A stretch of 12,798 bases of DNA from contig CALVTV010000049.1 in NCBI GenBank assembly GCA_944363005.1, positions 1 through 12,798 of the forward strand, read 5' to 3'. The notes under the pieces are model-generated. The model was not told where the DNA came from, made no database searches, and saw only the letters and a list, made by a program, of their open reading frames with translations. The position numbers and the translations under genes are program-made. Position 1 is the first letter of the stretch. Each line of letters starts with the position of its first letter. The stretch comes from an uncultured Clostridia bacterium. Lineage in GTDB: Bacteria > Bacillota > Clostridia > Christensenellales > Aristaeellaceae. Of this stretch, positions 5,825-12,798 are shown piece by piece.

Positions 5825-8800
5825 TCAGGACATCGCATCCGCGCTGACGTCCTTCAGCTCCACACTCAACATCTTGGATACGCCCTTTTCCTCCATGGCC
5901 ACGCCATACAGGCCGTCGCATCGCTCCATCGTTCCCTTTCGATGGGTGACGACGACAAACTGCGTATCCTTTGAGAAGTCGCGCAGATAATCGGCAAACG
6001 TCGAGATGTTGCCGTCATCCAGAGCCGCTTCGATTTCGTCGAGGAAACAAAACGGCGTCGGTTTCAAACGCAACATCGCAAAGAGTATTGCAATCGCCGT
6101 CAGCGCCCGTTCTCCACCCGAGAGCAACGACAGAAGCTGCAGCTTCTGGCCGGGCGGCTGCGCGCCAATCTCAATACCGCATCCCCACACGTCCTTCTCG
6201 TCCATGAGCCGCAGTTCCGCTTGCCCGCCGCCAAAGAGCCGCTTGAACGTCTCGTTGAAGTACTGCTGCATGAGCATGAAGTTTTCCAGGAATTGGCGCT
6301 CCATCTGCTTTTGCAGCGAATCGATAATGCCCAGCAGATCCTCCTGCGCGTGCAACAGGTCGTCGCGCTGGCTTCCCAGTTCGTCATATCGCTCCTTGCA
6401 GGCCCTGTAATCCTCGACGGCCGTCACGTTGACCGGACCCATGGATCGAATCTCCCGGCGGATTTCTCCGGTGCGCTTGTCGCTCGCGTTCAGATCAAAA
6501 GGCTCACGCAGGAACTCGCGCGCCGCCGCATACGTCAGCTCATAATCATCCCAGATGCGCTGCTGCATCTGCGTGAGTTCACCCTGCGTCCGGCTGAGCA
6601 CGAGCTCCGCCTTATGGCACTTGTCCGCATCCTGGGTCAGCGTTTCACGAAGGCTGTCCACCTCCTGCGTCAGCTTTCTGACCTGCTCCTGCGTTTCATT
6701 GCGCACTGCCTGCTGCGTCTGAAGCGCTTGCTCGGCCTCTTGCAGCTGAGCGGCACAAGCCTCCTGCTGTGCTGTATCCGCCGCCATTTGCTGCATGCTT
6801 GCCTGATGGCGAAGGGTCAACTGCTCCCGGCTTTCCCGCGCCTGACCAATCTGCACGGCGATTTCGTTTTGTTCCCGGCGCATGCGTTGTCCATCCTGCT
6901 GCAAAGCGCTGACATCGCGCTCCCGCGCCGCAAGCCGAACCTTCAGATCCTGCACGGACTCGCGCATGGCGTCCAATCGTTCCCGCAGCGCGTAAAGCGC
7001 ATCGCTCAGCTCTCCGGTGCGCCGGTTCATCTCGTCGCTGCTCTTCTCCTCGCCGGCCTGTGTGCTGCGCGCACCTGCAAGCTGGCTGTCAATCTGGCGA
7101 AGGTTCTCCGCAATCTGTTGGCGCAATGTGTCGCAACGCTGCTCCTGTTGTGCATGACTTTCGCACTGTTCACGCATCGTCCGCACGCGCTCGCTGGCGA
7201 TAGAAACGTCGATCTGCGCCTGATGCAAATCCTCAAACGCTTGCGCCCTGCGCTGCTTGATGGCGGCGCGGTCGGCCTCGCTCTTTTGAAGATTGGCATT
7301 TCCGGCCGCAATCTGCGCTTCCAGCTTGGCCAACAAAGCTTCGTGTTCCTTGATCTCGCGTTCGCGCGAGAGCAGGCTGGTCATGCGGGACGCCGAGCTG
7401 CCGCCCGTCATGGAACCGCCGGAGTGCATGACATCGCCCTCCAGCGTCACAAGGCGGAACGCATGCCGGCCTCTACGCATGATTTCAATGCCCGCATCCA
7501 GGTTTTCCGCCACAACCGTGCGGCCCAGCAGGTTTTCGACAATGCCCCGATAGGGTTCTTCAAAGCTGACCAGCTCGCTGGCCAGGCCGACACAACCCGG
7601 CATGGACAGCAGCTGACGCTCCTGGGCGTTCAGCGTGCGTCCGCTGATGGTGGTCATCGGCAGGAATGTCGCGCGACCGAGCTTGTTCTGGCGCAGATAC
7701 GCAATCATGTCGCGCGCCACATATTCGTCACTGGTCACCACATGCTGAAGGGCGCCGCCTAGCACCGCCTCCACCGCGCGCTCCAACTCCTTGGGCACGC
7801 GCATGAGCGAAGCCACAACGCCATGCACGCCTTTGTTCCCGCGCGCGTGCAGAAGCACCTGCTTGACCGCCTGCTGATAGCCCGCGTAATCGCGCTCCAT
7901 CTCCCGGAGCATCCGCAAGCGGCTCTGCGCCGATTGTTTTTGCCCGTTGGCGTCACTCAGTGCCGCCGTAAGCGCCGCAATCCTGCTGGCGGCTTCCTGG
8001 GACTCCTGTTCAATCTTCTGCTGTGCCTGCGCACAGCCGGCCTCCCCAGCCTTGGCCTGCTCCAGCTCGAACAGCGCTTCGTCAAGCTGTTCCTGCAGCC
8101 TCTGCGCCAACTGCGAAAGCTCCTGCCGCTGCGCATCCGCCTCTTCACCGCGCCGCTCAAGCTCCTTGCGCATGGTGGCCAGGCGCGCTTCGCTCGTGCG
8201 CATGTCGCTCAAGCGATTGACCGCCTCAATGATGGCGCTCTTGTGCGCTTCGAGCCGCTCTTCTGCTTCGCGGGCCTGATCCTGCAAGGCAGCGAGCTCC
8301 GCTTCTTCATCGGTCAACGACCGCTGCAACTCCACGATTTCAGCCTGTGCAGCCAGCATATCGCGCTGATTGTTTTCCAGTTCCCCCGTCAACGCACTGG
8401 ATCGCGCGCGCTTGATGTCCTCATCCTGCGACAACGACAGCACGTCCTTCTCCATGCGCGCAATCTCTGCCCGCAGTACGCCGAGCTCGCCTTCGCGCGC
8501 CTCTTTTTCCCGCCTAAGGTCCAACACGCGTTCATGCGCTTGCGTCACCTGCGCTTCGATTTGCTGCGCTTTTTCGTTGGCTTCATCGCGCAACGCGCTC
8601 AATTCTGCGGTCCTGCGTTCCTCTTGCGCAATGGCATCCCGCAAGCCTTCCAGCAGTTGTTCCGCTTCCGCGATGCGTTCCTTCGCGCGGTCGTGCCTCA
8701 AAACGAACGCAGAGCATTCGAGTACCCGCAATTCATCGCGCAAAGCCAAGTAGCGCCTCGCCGTTTCGCTCGCCTTGGCCAGAGGCTCCAGCTGGCTTTC

Positions 8801-9394
8801 CAATTCCGCGATAATGTCTTCCACACGCGAAAGATTGTCGCGCATGTTGGCCAGGCGTTTTTCGCTCCCCTCTTTGCGCGCGCGGTATTGGACAATGCCG
8901 GCCGCCTCTTCAAAGATATCGCGCCGGTCCTCGCTCTTCTGGGACAGAATCTCGTCGATACGTCCCTGGCCGATGATGGAATATCCCTCTTTGCCCACAC
9001 CTGTATCGCGGAACAGATCCACGATATCGCGAAGGCGGCACGCGGCCTTGTTGATGTAGTATTCGCCTTCACCACTTCGATAGACGCGCCGGGTGATCAT
9101 TACCTCGGTAAACTCGACCGGCAAAGCGTGATCCTCGTTGTCAAAGACGAGCGACACCTCGCAATAGCCCAGCCGCTTGCGCTTCTGCGTTCCGTTGAAG
9201 ATGACATCCTCCATCTTGCCGCCGCGTAGCGCCTTGGCGCTCTGCTCGCCTAGCACCCAGCGCACGGCGTCCGAAAGATTAGACTTTCCGCTGCCGTTGG
9301 GGCCGACAATGCCGGTGATTCCCTGGTCAAACACCACCACGGTTCTGTCCGCAAAGGACTTAAAGCCGTATATTTCCAGTCTTTTTAGCCGCAC
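5825..9394 (-). CDS. smc: Chromosome segregation ATPase SMC
   Basis: This 1189-residue condensin core protein compacts and segregates the chromosome as a dimer with ScpA and ScpB. Walker A is GPNGSGKS (31-38). Two long coiled-coil arms rich in Glu, Gln, Arg and Ala flank a hinge at about 520-665, which starts near GVHGVVASL and ends near the glycine-rich MHSGGSMTGGSS. The C-terminal head has the ABC signature LSGGE (1091-1095), Walker B FCFLDEIEAALDD (1115-1127) and the switch His in VVVTHRKG. Length and order match bacterial SMC. The start is a GTG at 9394, with AAAGGAG 7 nt upstream, 18 nt after the rnc stop. No frameshift is seen. Confidence 0.98.
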   Translation of the reverse strand: MRLKRLEIYGFKSFADRTVVVFDQGITGIVGPNGSGKSNLSDAVRWVLGEQSAKALRGGKMEDVIFNGTQKRKRLGYCEVSLVFDNEDHALPVEFTEVMITRRVYRSGEGEYYINKAACRLRDIVDLFRDTGVGKEGYSIIGQGRIDEILSQKSEDRRDIFEEAAGIVQYRARKEGSEKRLANMRDNLSRVEDIIAELESQLEPLAKASETARRYLALRDELRVLECSAFVLRHDRAKERIAEAEQLLEGLRDAIAQEERRTAELSALRDEANEKAQQIEAQVTQAHERVLDLRREKEAREGELGVLRAEIARMEKDVLSLSQDEDIKRARSSALTGELENNQRDMLAAQAEIVELQRSLTDEEAELAALQDQAREAEERLEAHKSAIIEAVNRLSDMRTSEARLATMRKELERRGEEADAQRQELSQLAQRLQEQLDEALFELEQAKAGEAGCAQAQQKIEQESQEAASRIAALTAALSDANGQKQSAQSRLRMLREMERDYAGYQQAVKQVLLHARGNKGVHGVVASLMRVPKELERAVEAVLGGALQHVVTSDEYVARDMIAYLRQNKLGRATFLPMTTISGRTLNAQERQLLSMPGCVGLASELVSFEEPYRGIVENLLGRTVVAENLDAGIEIMRRGRHAFRLVTLEGDVMHSGGSMTGGSSASRMTSLLSREREIKEHEALLAKLEAQIAAGNANLQKSEADRAAIKQRRAQAFEDLHQAQIDVSIASERVRTMREQCESHAQQEQRCDTLRQQIAENLRQIDSQLAGARSTQAGEEKSSDEMNRRTGELSDALYALRERLDAMRESVQDLKVRLAARERDVSALQQDGQRMRREQNEIAVQIGQARESREQLTLRHQASMQQMAADTAQQEACAAQLQEAEQALQTQQAVRNETQEQVRKLTQEVDSLRETLTQDADKCHKAELVLSRTQGELTQMQQRIWDDYELTYAAAREFLREPFDLNASDKRTGEIRREIRSMGPVNVTAVEDYRACKERYDELGSQRDDLLHAQEDLLGIIDSLQKQMERQFLENFMLMQQYFNETFKRLFGGGQAELRLMDEKDVWGCGIEIGAQPPGQKLQLLSLLSGGERALTAIAILFAMLRLKPTPFCFLDEIEAALDDGNISTFADYLRDFSKDTQFVVVTHRKGTMERCDGLYGVAMEEKGVSKMLSVELKDVSADAMS

Positions 9395-9412
9395 GTTGCG
9401 ACTCCTTTCCTG

Positions 9413-10102
9413 TCATCCATTCCCACGCATGGGCTTTCCAAGCGCAGCCATCGCCATCGCTGCGGCCGCTTCCTCCGCTCGCTGCTTGCGCGCGCCCGTT
9501 CCCTGTCCCAGTTCAGTACCGTCTGCCCGCAATACGCGAGCCGTAAATACCCGGGCATGCGGGGGGCCATCCTGACCGATGATCTCGTATGTAGGCGTCT
9601 CTTCGCCCAAGGCCTGCAAGTACTCCTGCAGCGCGCTCTTGGCATCGCGGTCGCCCTTTTCCGACGTCTTGTATCCGTCCATTGCCAGATCGACAAGCGC
9701 TGCCGCCTGCTCCATGCCCGCGTCCAAATACACCGCGGCAATCACTGCCTCCAGCGTATCGGCGAGGATTGAAGGGTTTTCGCGGCCTCCGACGACCTCT
9801 TCGCCTCGATCCAGTTTCAAATAGCTGCCAAGCCCCATGCGAACCGCCGCGCGCGCTAGGTTGGCCTCGCAAACGAGCGCCGCCCGTTTGCGCGTCAACT
9901 GCCCTTCTCGCAGCTTGGGAAAACGGTGATACAGCACCCGGCTGACGCAGATTTCCAATACCGCGTCGCCCAGAAACTCCAGTCGCTGATTGTCCTGACA
10001 CTTATGCGCCAGCGCATAGGACGGATGCGTCAGTGCAAGCTCCAACAGCGAAAGGTCGGCAAATTCATGCCCAATCGTTCGCTCCAATCCCTGATAATTC
10101 AT
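9413..10102 (-). CDS. rnc: Ribonuclease III
   Basis: This 229-residue endoribonuclease cleaves double-stranded RNA, processing rRNA precursors and structured mRNAs. The signature NQRLEFLGDAVL (38-49) carries catalytic E42 and D46; D115 and E118 in ADTLEA complete the metal site. A dsRNA-binding domain spans about 153-222, with the family ending ARKQRAEEAAAAMA. I chose the ATG at 10102 because GGAG lies 9 nt upstream and the protein then begins like other family members. An in-frame ATG at 10153 adds 17 residues, but it sits inside a strong hairpin and has no good RBS. Downstream, smc begins 18 nt after the stop. The 123-nt spacer before rnc holds three hairpins and may regulate it. Confidence 0.95.
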   Translation of the reverse strand: MNYQGLERTIGHEFADLSLLELALTHPSYALAHKCQDNQRLEFLGDAVLEICVSRVLYHRFPKLREGQLTRKRAALVCEANLARAAVRMGLGSYLKLDRGEEVVGGRENPSILADTLEAVIAAVYLDAGMEQAAALVDLAMDGYKTSEKGDRDAKSALQEYLQALGEETPTYEIIGQDGPPHARVFTARVLRADGTELGQGTGARKQRAEEAAAAMAMAALGKPMRGNG

Positions 10103-10122
10103 GCTTTTCACTCCGTCGTTTG

Positions 10123-10216
10123 TGCCGCTATGCGGCATAGGTTCCCCGTCCATTTCGCTTCGCGCAGCCCTCGCGCGAAGCGAAATAAACGGGACCGCCG
10201 CCCGGAAGGACGGCGG
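10123..10216 (-). promoter_or_regulatory. Three-hairpin leader between acpP and rnc
   Basis: The acpP-rnc spacer (10103-10225) holds three stems. The central one is long: 14 perfect bp (10152-10165 with 10173-10186, loop 10166-10172). It is extended by 5 bp (10145-10149 with 10189-10193) across a 2x2 internal loop. On either side are a 6-bp stem at 10195-10216 and a 6-bp stem at 10123-10137. None has a T-tract on the minus strand, so they are not simple terminators. In E. coli a leader stem-loop upstream of rnc is cut by RNase III to limit its own synthesis. The position and length here allow the same role, which is inference. mRNA-stabilising hairpins for acpP are the main alternative. Confidence 0.55.
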
Positions 10217-10225
10217 ATCTCAAGC

Positions 10226-10453
10226 TCACATCTTCTCCTCGATATAGCGCGCCATGTCGGCCACAGTCTTGACCTTTTCGATGGCGTCATCTTCCACCTC
10301 GATGCCAAATTCGGACTCCACGTCCATCACCAGCATCATCACGGAAGCGCTGTCCGCCCCCAAGTCTTCCTTCAGGCGGCTCTCCGGCTTCACCTCTGCC
10401 TCGGAAACGCCCAGCTGTTCAGCCACCATGCTCTTGAGCTGATCCAAAATCAT
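10226..10453 (-). CDS. acpP: Acyl carrier protein
   Basis: This 75-residue acidic carrier holds growing acyl chains on a phosphopantetheine arm for fatty acid synthesis, and supplies acyl groups to PlsX. The attachment serine is Ser35 in LGADSAS (31-37). The four-helix fold is evident from DQLKSMVAEQLGV, the Ser-start helix, the FGIEVEDDAIEKVKTV block and a final helix to residue 75. The usual DSL and the acidic residue of helix II (as in DSLDTVELVM) are replaced by DSASVMMLVM, so the partner-binding surface is altered. AGGAGG lies about 8 nt before the ATG, and plsX ends 23 nt upstream. It is probably the main ACP given its place, but a specialised carrier cannot be excluded. Confidence 0.93.
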   Translation of the reverse strand: MILDQLKSMVAEQLGVSEAEVKPESRLKEDLGADSASVMMLVMDVESEFGIEVEDDAIEKVKTVADMARYIEEKM

Positions 10454-10476
10454 GTCTGTTCTCCTCCTTGAACTGT

Positions 10477-11514
10477 TTATTCCGCTTTTTCGTCGCTTGT
10501 ACTCAGCTTGCCGACGCCTTCGCGGATGAGATCGACCACGCCGCTGTCCACGACCTTTTTGGCCTGACGAATCGCGCAGAAGATCGCTCTCGCATTGGAA
10601 TTGCCGTGCGCCTTGATGACGGCGCCCTCTACACCCAGAAGCGGCGCACCGCCGACCTCCGTCGCATCGAACTGATGCTTGAGATCGCGGAAGGTATCCT
10701 TGGCCAGCAATGCGGCAATCTTGCCTTTCGTGGAGCTCATCAGTCCGCCTTTGAGCAGGCCGAAGAGCAGGGAAATCACGCCTTCCGTATTCTTGAGCAA
10801 CACATTGCCCGCAAAACCGTCGGTTGCCAGCACATCACAGTTGCCCGCCAGCGCATCGCGCGCCTCTACGCTTCCGACAAAGTGGAACGGTTGCTCCTTA
10901 CGCATCAGCGCGCAGGCCGCCTGCGTCTGTTCGTTGCCCTTGGCATCCTCCACGCCGATGTTGAGCAGGCCGACATCCGGCTGCGTCACGCCCATGACTT
11001 TCTGCATGTACACGCTACCCATCATGCCAAACTGCACAATCCAGTCCGGTTTGCAGTCAACGTTCGCGCCCGCGTCCACCATCAGCATAGGCCGCCCCGG
11101 CACAGGCAGAAGCGTAGCCAACGCAGGGCGAACAATGCCCTTGATGCGCCCGATTTTGAACATAGCCCCCGCCATCAGCGCTCCTGTGGAACCGGCCGAC
11201 ACAAACGCCTGCGCCTCCTTGCTGCGCACGATGTCCATGCCGACGCAGAACGTTGAATTCTTCTTGCGGCGGAGCGCCATGACCGGGTGTTCTTCCGTGG
11301 TGATCACCTCCGGCGCATCCACAACACTCAACCGGCTGCGAACGCCGCTTAACGCCGCCTGATCGGCGTATTCCCCGATCGTCTTTTCAACCAGCGCCTG
11401 CGGTCCCACCAGCACAATCTCCACATCCGGGAATTCCCGCAATGCATCAATTGAGCCATCGACATTGACTTTGGGGGCCAGGTCGCCGCCCATCGCATCC
11501 ACAACAATTTTCAT
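10477..11514 (-). CDS. plsX: Phosphate acyltransferase PlsX
   Basis: This 345-residue enzyme makes acyl-phosphate from acyl-ACP and phosphate, the first step of the PlsX/PlsY route to phosphatidic acid. The N-terminal MKIVVDAMGGDLAP is the family hallmark. Further blocks are SAGSTGALMAGA (about residues 106-117), RPALATLLP and TDGFAGNVLLKNTEG in the C-terminal half. The length matches the usual 330-350. GGAGGTGA stands 6 nt before the ATG. The methyltransferase gene ends 19 nt upstream and acpP begins 23 nt downstream, placing the enzyme beside its acyl-ACP substrate. The protein is expected to associate peripherally with the membrane. No fabD or fabG lies between plsX and acpP, unlike B. subtilis. 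Confidence 0.97.
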   Translation of the reverse strand: MKIVVDAMGGDLAPKVNVDGSIDALREFPDVEIVLVGPQALVEKTIGEYADQAALSGVRSRLSVVDAPEVITTEEHPVMALRRKKNSTFCVGMDIVRSKEAQAFVSAGSTGALMAGAMFKIGRIKGIVRPALATLLPVPGRPMLMVDAGANVDCKPDWIVQFGMMGSVYMQKVMGVTQPDVGLLNIGVEDAKGNEQTQAACALMRKEQPFHFVGSVEARDALAGNCDVLATDGFAGNVLLKNTEGVISLLFGLLKGGLMSSTKGKIAALLAKDTFRDLKHQFDATEVGGAPLLGVEGAVIKAHGNSNARAIFCAIRQAKKVVDSGVVDLIREGVGKLSTSDEKAE

Positions 11515-11533
11515 TGTCCGTCACCTCCGGGCC

Positions 11534-12268
11534 TCATGCCCTATCCCGCGTTCTTGTGAACGCATACATGCCTATGCCTGCGGCAATAGCCAAATTCAAG
11601 GAATCAATCCTGCCGCTGTGCGGAATCAGCGTGCTAATCCCCAGCTGCGCAAACGCATCGGGAAGACCGCTTGCCTCATTGCCAAAGATGAGCGAATACG
11701 GCCCCCGAACCTTATTCACGGCTTCTTCAAGCGGCACCGCTCCGGTCAGCATAAACGGGAACAGCTGTCTGTCCGGGAATTCCTCGCGATACGCCTCAAA
11801 CGAATCAAAATGCCGAATTCCGAGGGAAAACGCCGCTCCCATCGACGCCCGGGTAACGCGCGGATCATCCGAGTCAACCGCCGGACGAATGATCGCAATG
11901 TTGCGCAAACCAAACCCCAGCGCCGTTCGCAGAATCGTACCCATATTTCCGCTATCGCTGGGATGATGCAGCACCACATGCGGGCTGTCCGCATCAAAGA
12001 CGCCTTCCGCTTTGCGATATACCATCGCCGCAAAGCAGTTTTCCTTTCTGGAAATGCGTTCCAGCGCCCGGTCTGCAATTTCGACGCGAATCCCCTGCGC
12101 CTGCGCCTGTTCCCGCAGATGTTGAACGCCCTCACTCTTTTCGCTTGAGCTGGACAGCAACAACCGCAAGCAACGGTCCTGCGCATGTTTCAAACACTCC
12201 GTGGCCGGAAAGATTCCAGGCGCATACGAGTAATCCAGCGATTTATCGTAGCTTTCCAGTCGGCCCAC
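11534..12268 (-). CDS. TrmH/SpoU-family RNA methyltransferase
   Basis: This 244-residue SPOUT enzyme probably adds a 2'-O-methyl group to rRNA or tRNA using S-adenosylmethionine. The three trefoil-knot motifs are clear: motif 1 NMGTILRTA (108-116), motif 2 LIFGNEASGLP (193-203) and motif 3 IPHSGRIDSLNLAIAAG (215-231). The N-terminal 90 residues form a variable substrate-binding part. I start it at the GTG at 12268, because GAGGGAGG lies 7 nt upstream and a promoter sits just before. The frame stays open to an ATG at 12445, but that reading would cross the promoter and the neighbouring terminator. It is the first gene of the plsX-dus operon. The exact RNA target cannot be decided from sequence. 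Confidence 0.9.
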   Translation of the reverse strand: MGRLESYDKSLDYSYAPGIFPATECLKHAQDRCLRLLLSSSSEKSEGVQHLREQAQAQGIRVEIADRALERISRKENCFAAMVYRKAEGVFDADSPHVVLHHPSDSGNMGTILRTALGFGLRNIAIIRPAVDSDDPRVTRASMGAAFSLGIRHFDSFEAYREEFPDRQLFPFMLTGAVPLEEAVNKVRGPYSLIFGNEASGLPDAFAQLGISTLIPHSGRIDSLNLAIAAGIGMYAFTRTRDRA

Positions 12269-12317
12269 AGTACAGCCTCCCTCATGACGATATCTGTCCA
12301 TATTCATACATCTTGTG

Positions 12318-12346
12318 ATTATAGCAGAAAACATGCATTTCTTCAA
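12318..12346 (-). promoter_or_regulatory. Sigma-A type promoter of the long operon
   Basis: On the minus strand, TTGAAG (12341-12346) is separated by exactly 17 nt from a perfect TATAAT (12318-12323), and TGC just before the -10 supplies an extended -10 motif. Transcription would start near 12311, about 43 nt before the GTG at 12268. The promoter lies in an AT-rich 173-nt gap, just after the upstream gene's terminator. It is the only convincing promoter I see for the eight-gene unit ending at 3186. Confidence 0.8.
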
Positions 12347-12392
12347 GCATACAGCCCAATTTCCAGCGCTTTCAGCTGCAATCTGCGCAACA

Positions 12393-12428
12393 GCAAAAGA
12401 AAAAGGGCTGCCGAATTTCAGCAGCCCT
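12393..12428 (-). terminator. Rho-independent terminator of the carboxyltransferase gene
   Basis: On the minus strand an 8-bp GC-rich stem (12404-12411 with 12421-12428, AGGGCTGC/GCAGCCCT) with a 9-nt loop is followed by TTTTCTTTT. It begins 13 nt after the stop codon of the carboxyltransferase gene. It separates that gene from the promoter of the next operon. Confidence 0.88.
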
Positions 12429-12441
12429 GGATTTCCGACAA

Positions 12442-12798
12442 TCAAACCGGCATGGTCTTGTTGTCCTTGTCCAGCATGGTGGAGTCGATCTTGAGCTTCT
12501 GCGCCTGACGGTACTCGAAGAACTTCGGCGCAACCTTCGGGAACAGCGCGTAGGAGAGCACATCCTCTTCCTGCTCGTAGTAATCGCGGATCTCTTCGCG
12601 ATACTTGTCCATCTCCGGCTTGAGCAGATCGGCAGGACGGCAGGTGATCACCTTGTCGTTGCCGATGGCCATCTTGCGCACTTCCTCGTTGACCGGCGCG
12701 GGCAGACGGCCGTACTCGCCGCGCAGCAGGCCCTTCGATTCGTTCGGGAAGGTCTTGTAGCGGCCAAAGAGCACGTTCATGACAGCCTGCGTGCCGAC
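12442..12798 (-). CDS. Pyruvate carboxylase subunit B / oxaloacetate decarboxylase alpha, C-terminal part
   Basis: The last 118 residues of a biotin-dependent carboxyltransferase are present; the 5' part lies beyond the window edge and the frame is open through 12798. Visible family blocks are VGTQAVMNVLFGRYK, PAPVNEEVRKMAIG, CRPADLL and EEDVLSYALFP, typical of the post-barrel region of OadA/PycB. The enzyme moves a carboxyl group between pyruvate/oxaloacetate and carboxybiotin. The protein ends soon after the KFFEYRQ block (TMPV at the end), without a C-terminal biotinyl (MKM) domain, so a separate biotin carrier protein is expected. Direction (carboxylase or sodium-pumping decarboxylase) depends on partner genes not seen here. 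An internal ATG at 12780 is not the true start. Confidence 0.88.
   Translation of the reverse strand, partial: VGTQAVMNVLFGRYKTFPNESKGLLRGEYGRLPAPVNEEVRKMAIGNDKVITCRPADLLKPEMDKYREEIRDYYEQEEDVLSYALFPKVAPKFFEYRQAQKLKIDSTMLDKDNKTMPV

Noticed and set aside
6221..9229. Long plus-strand open frames opposite smc (513 and 468 codons)
   Set aside because: They are antisense by-products of the GC-rich, repetitive coiled-coil codons of smc. Their translations are Leu/Arg/Gln-rich with no family motifs, and smc is certain on the other strand.
10103..10153. Upstream ATG start for rnc at 10153
   Set aside because: It lies inside the 14-bp stem, has no suitable RBS, and adds residues not expected for RNase III. 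The ATG at 10102 has GGAG 9 nt upstream.
1..12798. CRISPR arrays, tRNA or rRNA genes, defence or toxin-antitoxin modules
   Set aside because: I looked for regularly spaced repeats, tRNA-like cloverleafs and small paired genes and found none. The intergenic gaps are short and accounted for by promoters, terminators and hairpins.

Overview
The window looks like a bacterial chromosome segment from the Firmicutes, most likely the class Clostridia. The reasons are the gene order plsX-acpP-rnc-smc-ftsY, strong AGGAGG-type ribosome binding sites before nearly every gene, a TnpA-only IS200-type element, and a pyruvate carboxylase/oxaloacetate decarboxylase subunit without a fused biotin domain. The host genes are GC-rich in codon use; the transposase at the left edge is clearly AT-richer. 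Species-level placement is not possible from this window.

Layout, left to right. Positions 1-~660 hold an IS200-family transposase gene (plus strand) and its hairpin-rich 3' flank; the left end of the element lies outside the window. Positions 734-2971 (minus) encode a membrane-anchored sensor with a degenerate GGDEF domain and an apparently intact EAL c-di-GMP phosphodiesterase domain, with its own extended -10 promoter. Positions 3186-12346 are one long minus-strand transcription unit. A TTGAAG-17-TATAAT promoter at 12318-12346 is followed by a SpoU/TrmH RNA methyltransferase, plsX, acpP, rnc, smc, ftsY, an unrecognised membrane-anchored protein and a tRNA-dihydrouridine synthase, ending in a rho-independent terminator at 3186-3228. 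The right edge (12442-12798, minus) is the C-terminal end of a carboxyltransferase subunit with its own strong terminator.

The operon combines phospholipid and fatty acid synthesis (PlsX, ACP), RNA processing and modification (RNase III, SpoU methyltransferase, Dus), chromosome organisation (SMC) and membrane protein targeting (FtsY). Compared with the Bacillus subtilis arrangement it lacks fabD/fabG between plsX and acpP and ffh after ftsY; it also lacks rpmF before plsX, where many clostridia have it.

Most of the window is conserved housekeeping DNA and I see no convincing new multi-gene system. The points most worth a second look are: a long hairpin directly upstream of rnc that could be an RNase III autoregulation site; the run of hairpins after tnpA, one with a bulged T like the known IS608 ends; an ACP with an altered Ser-site helix; and the unrecognised protein between ftsY and dus.
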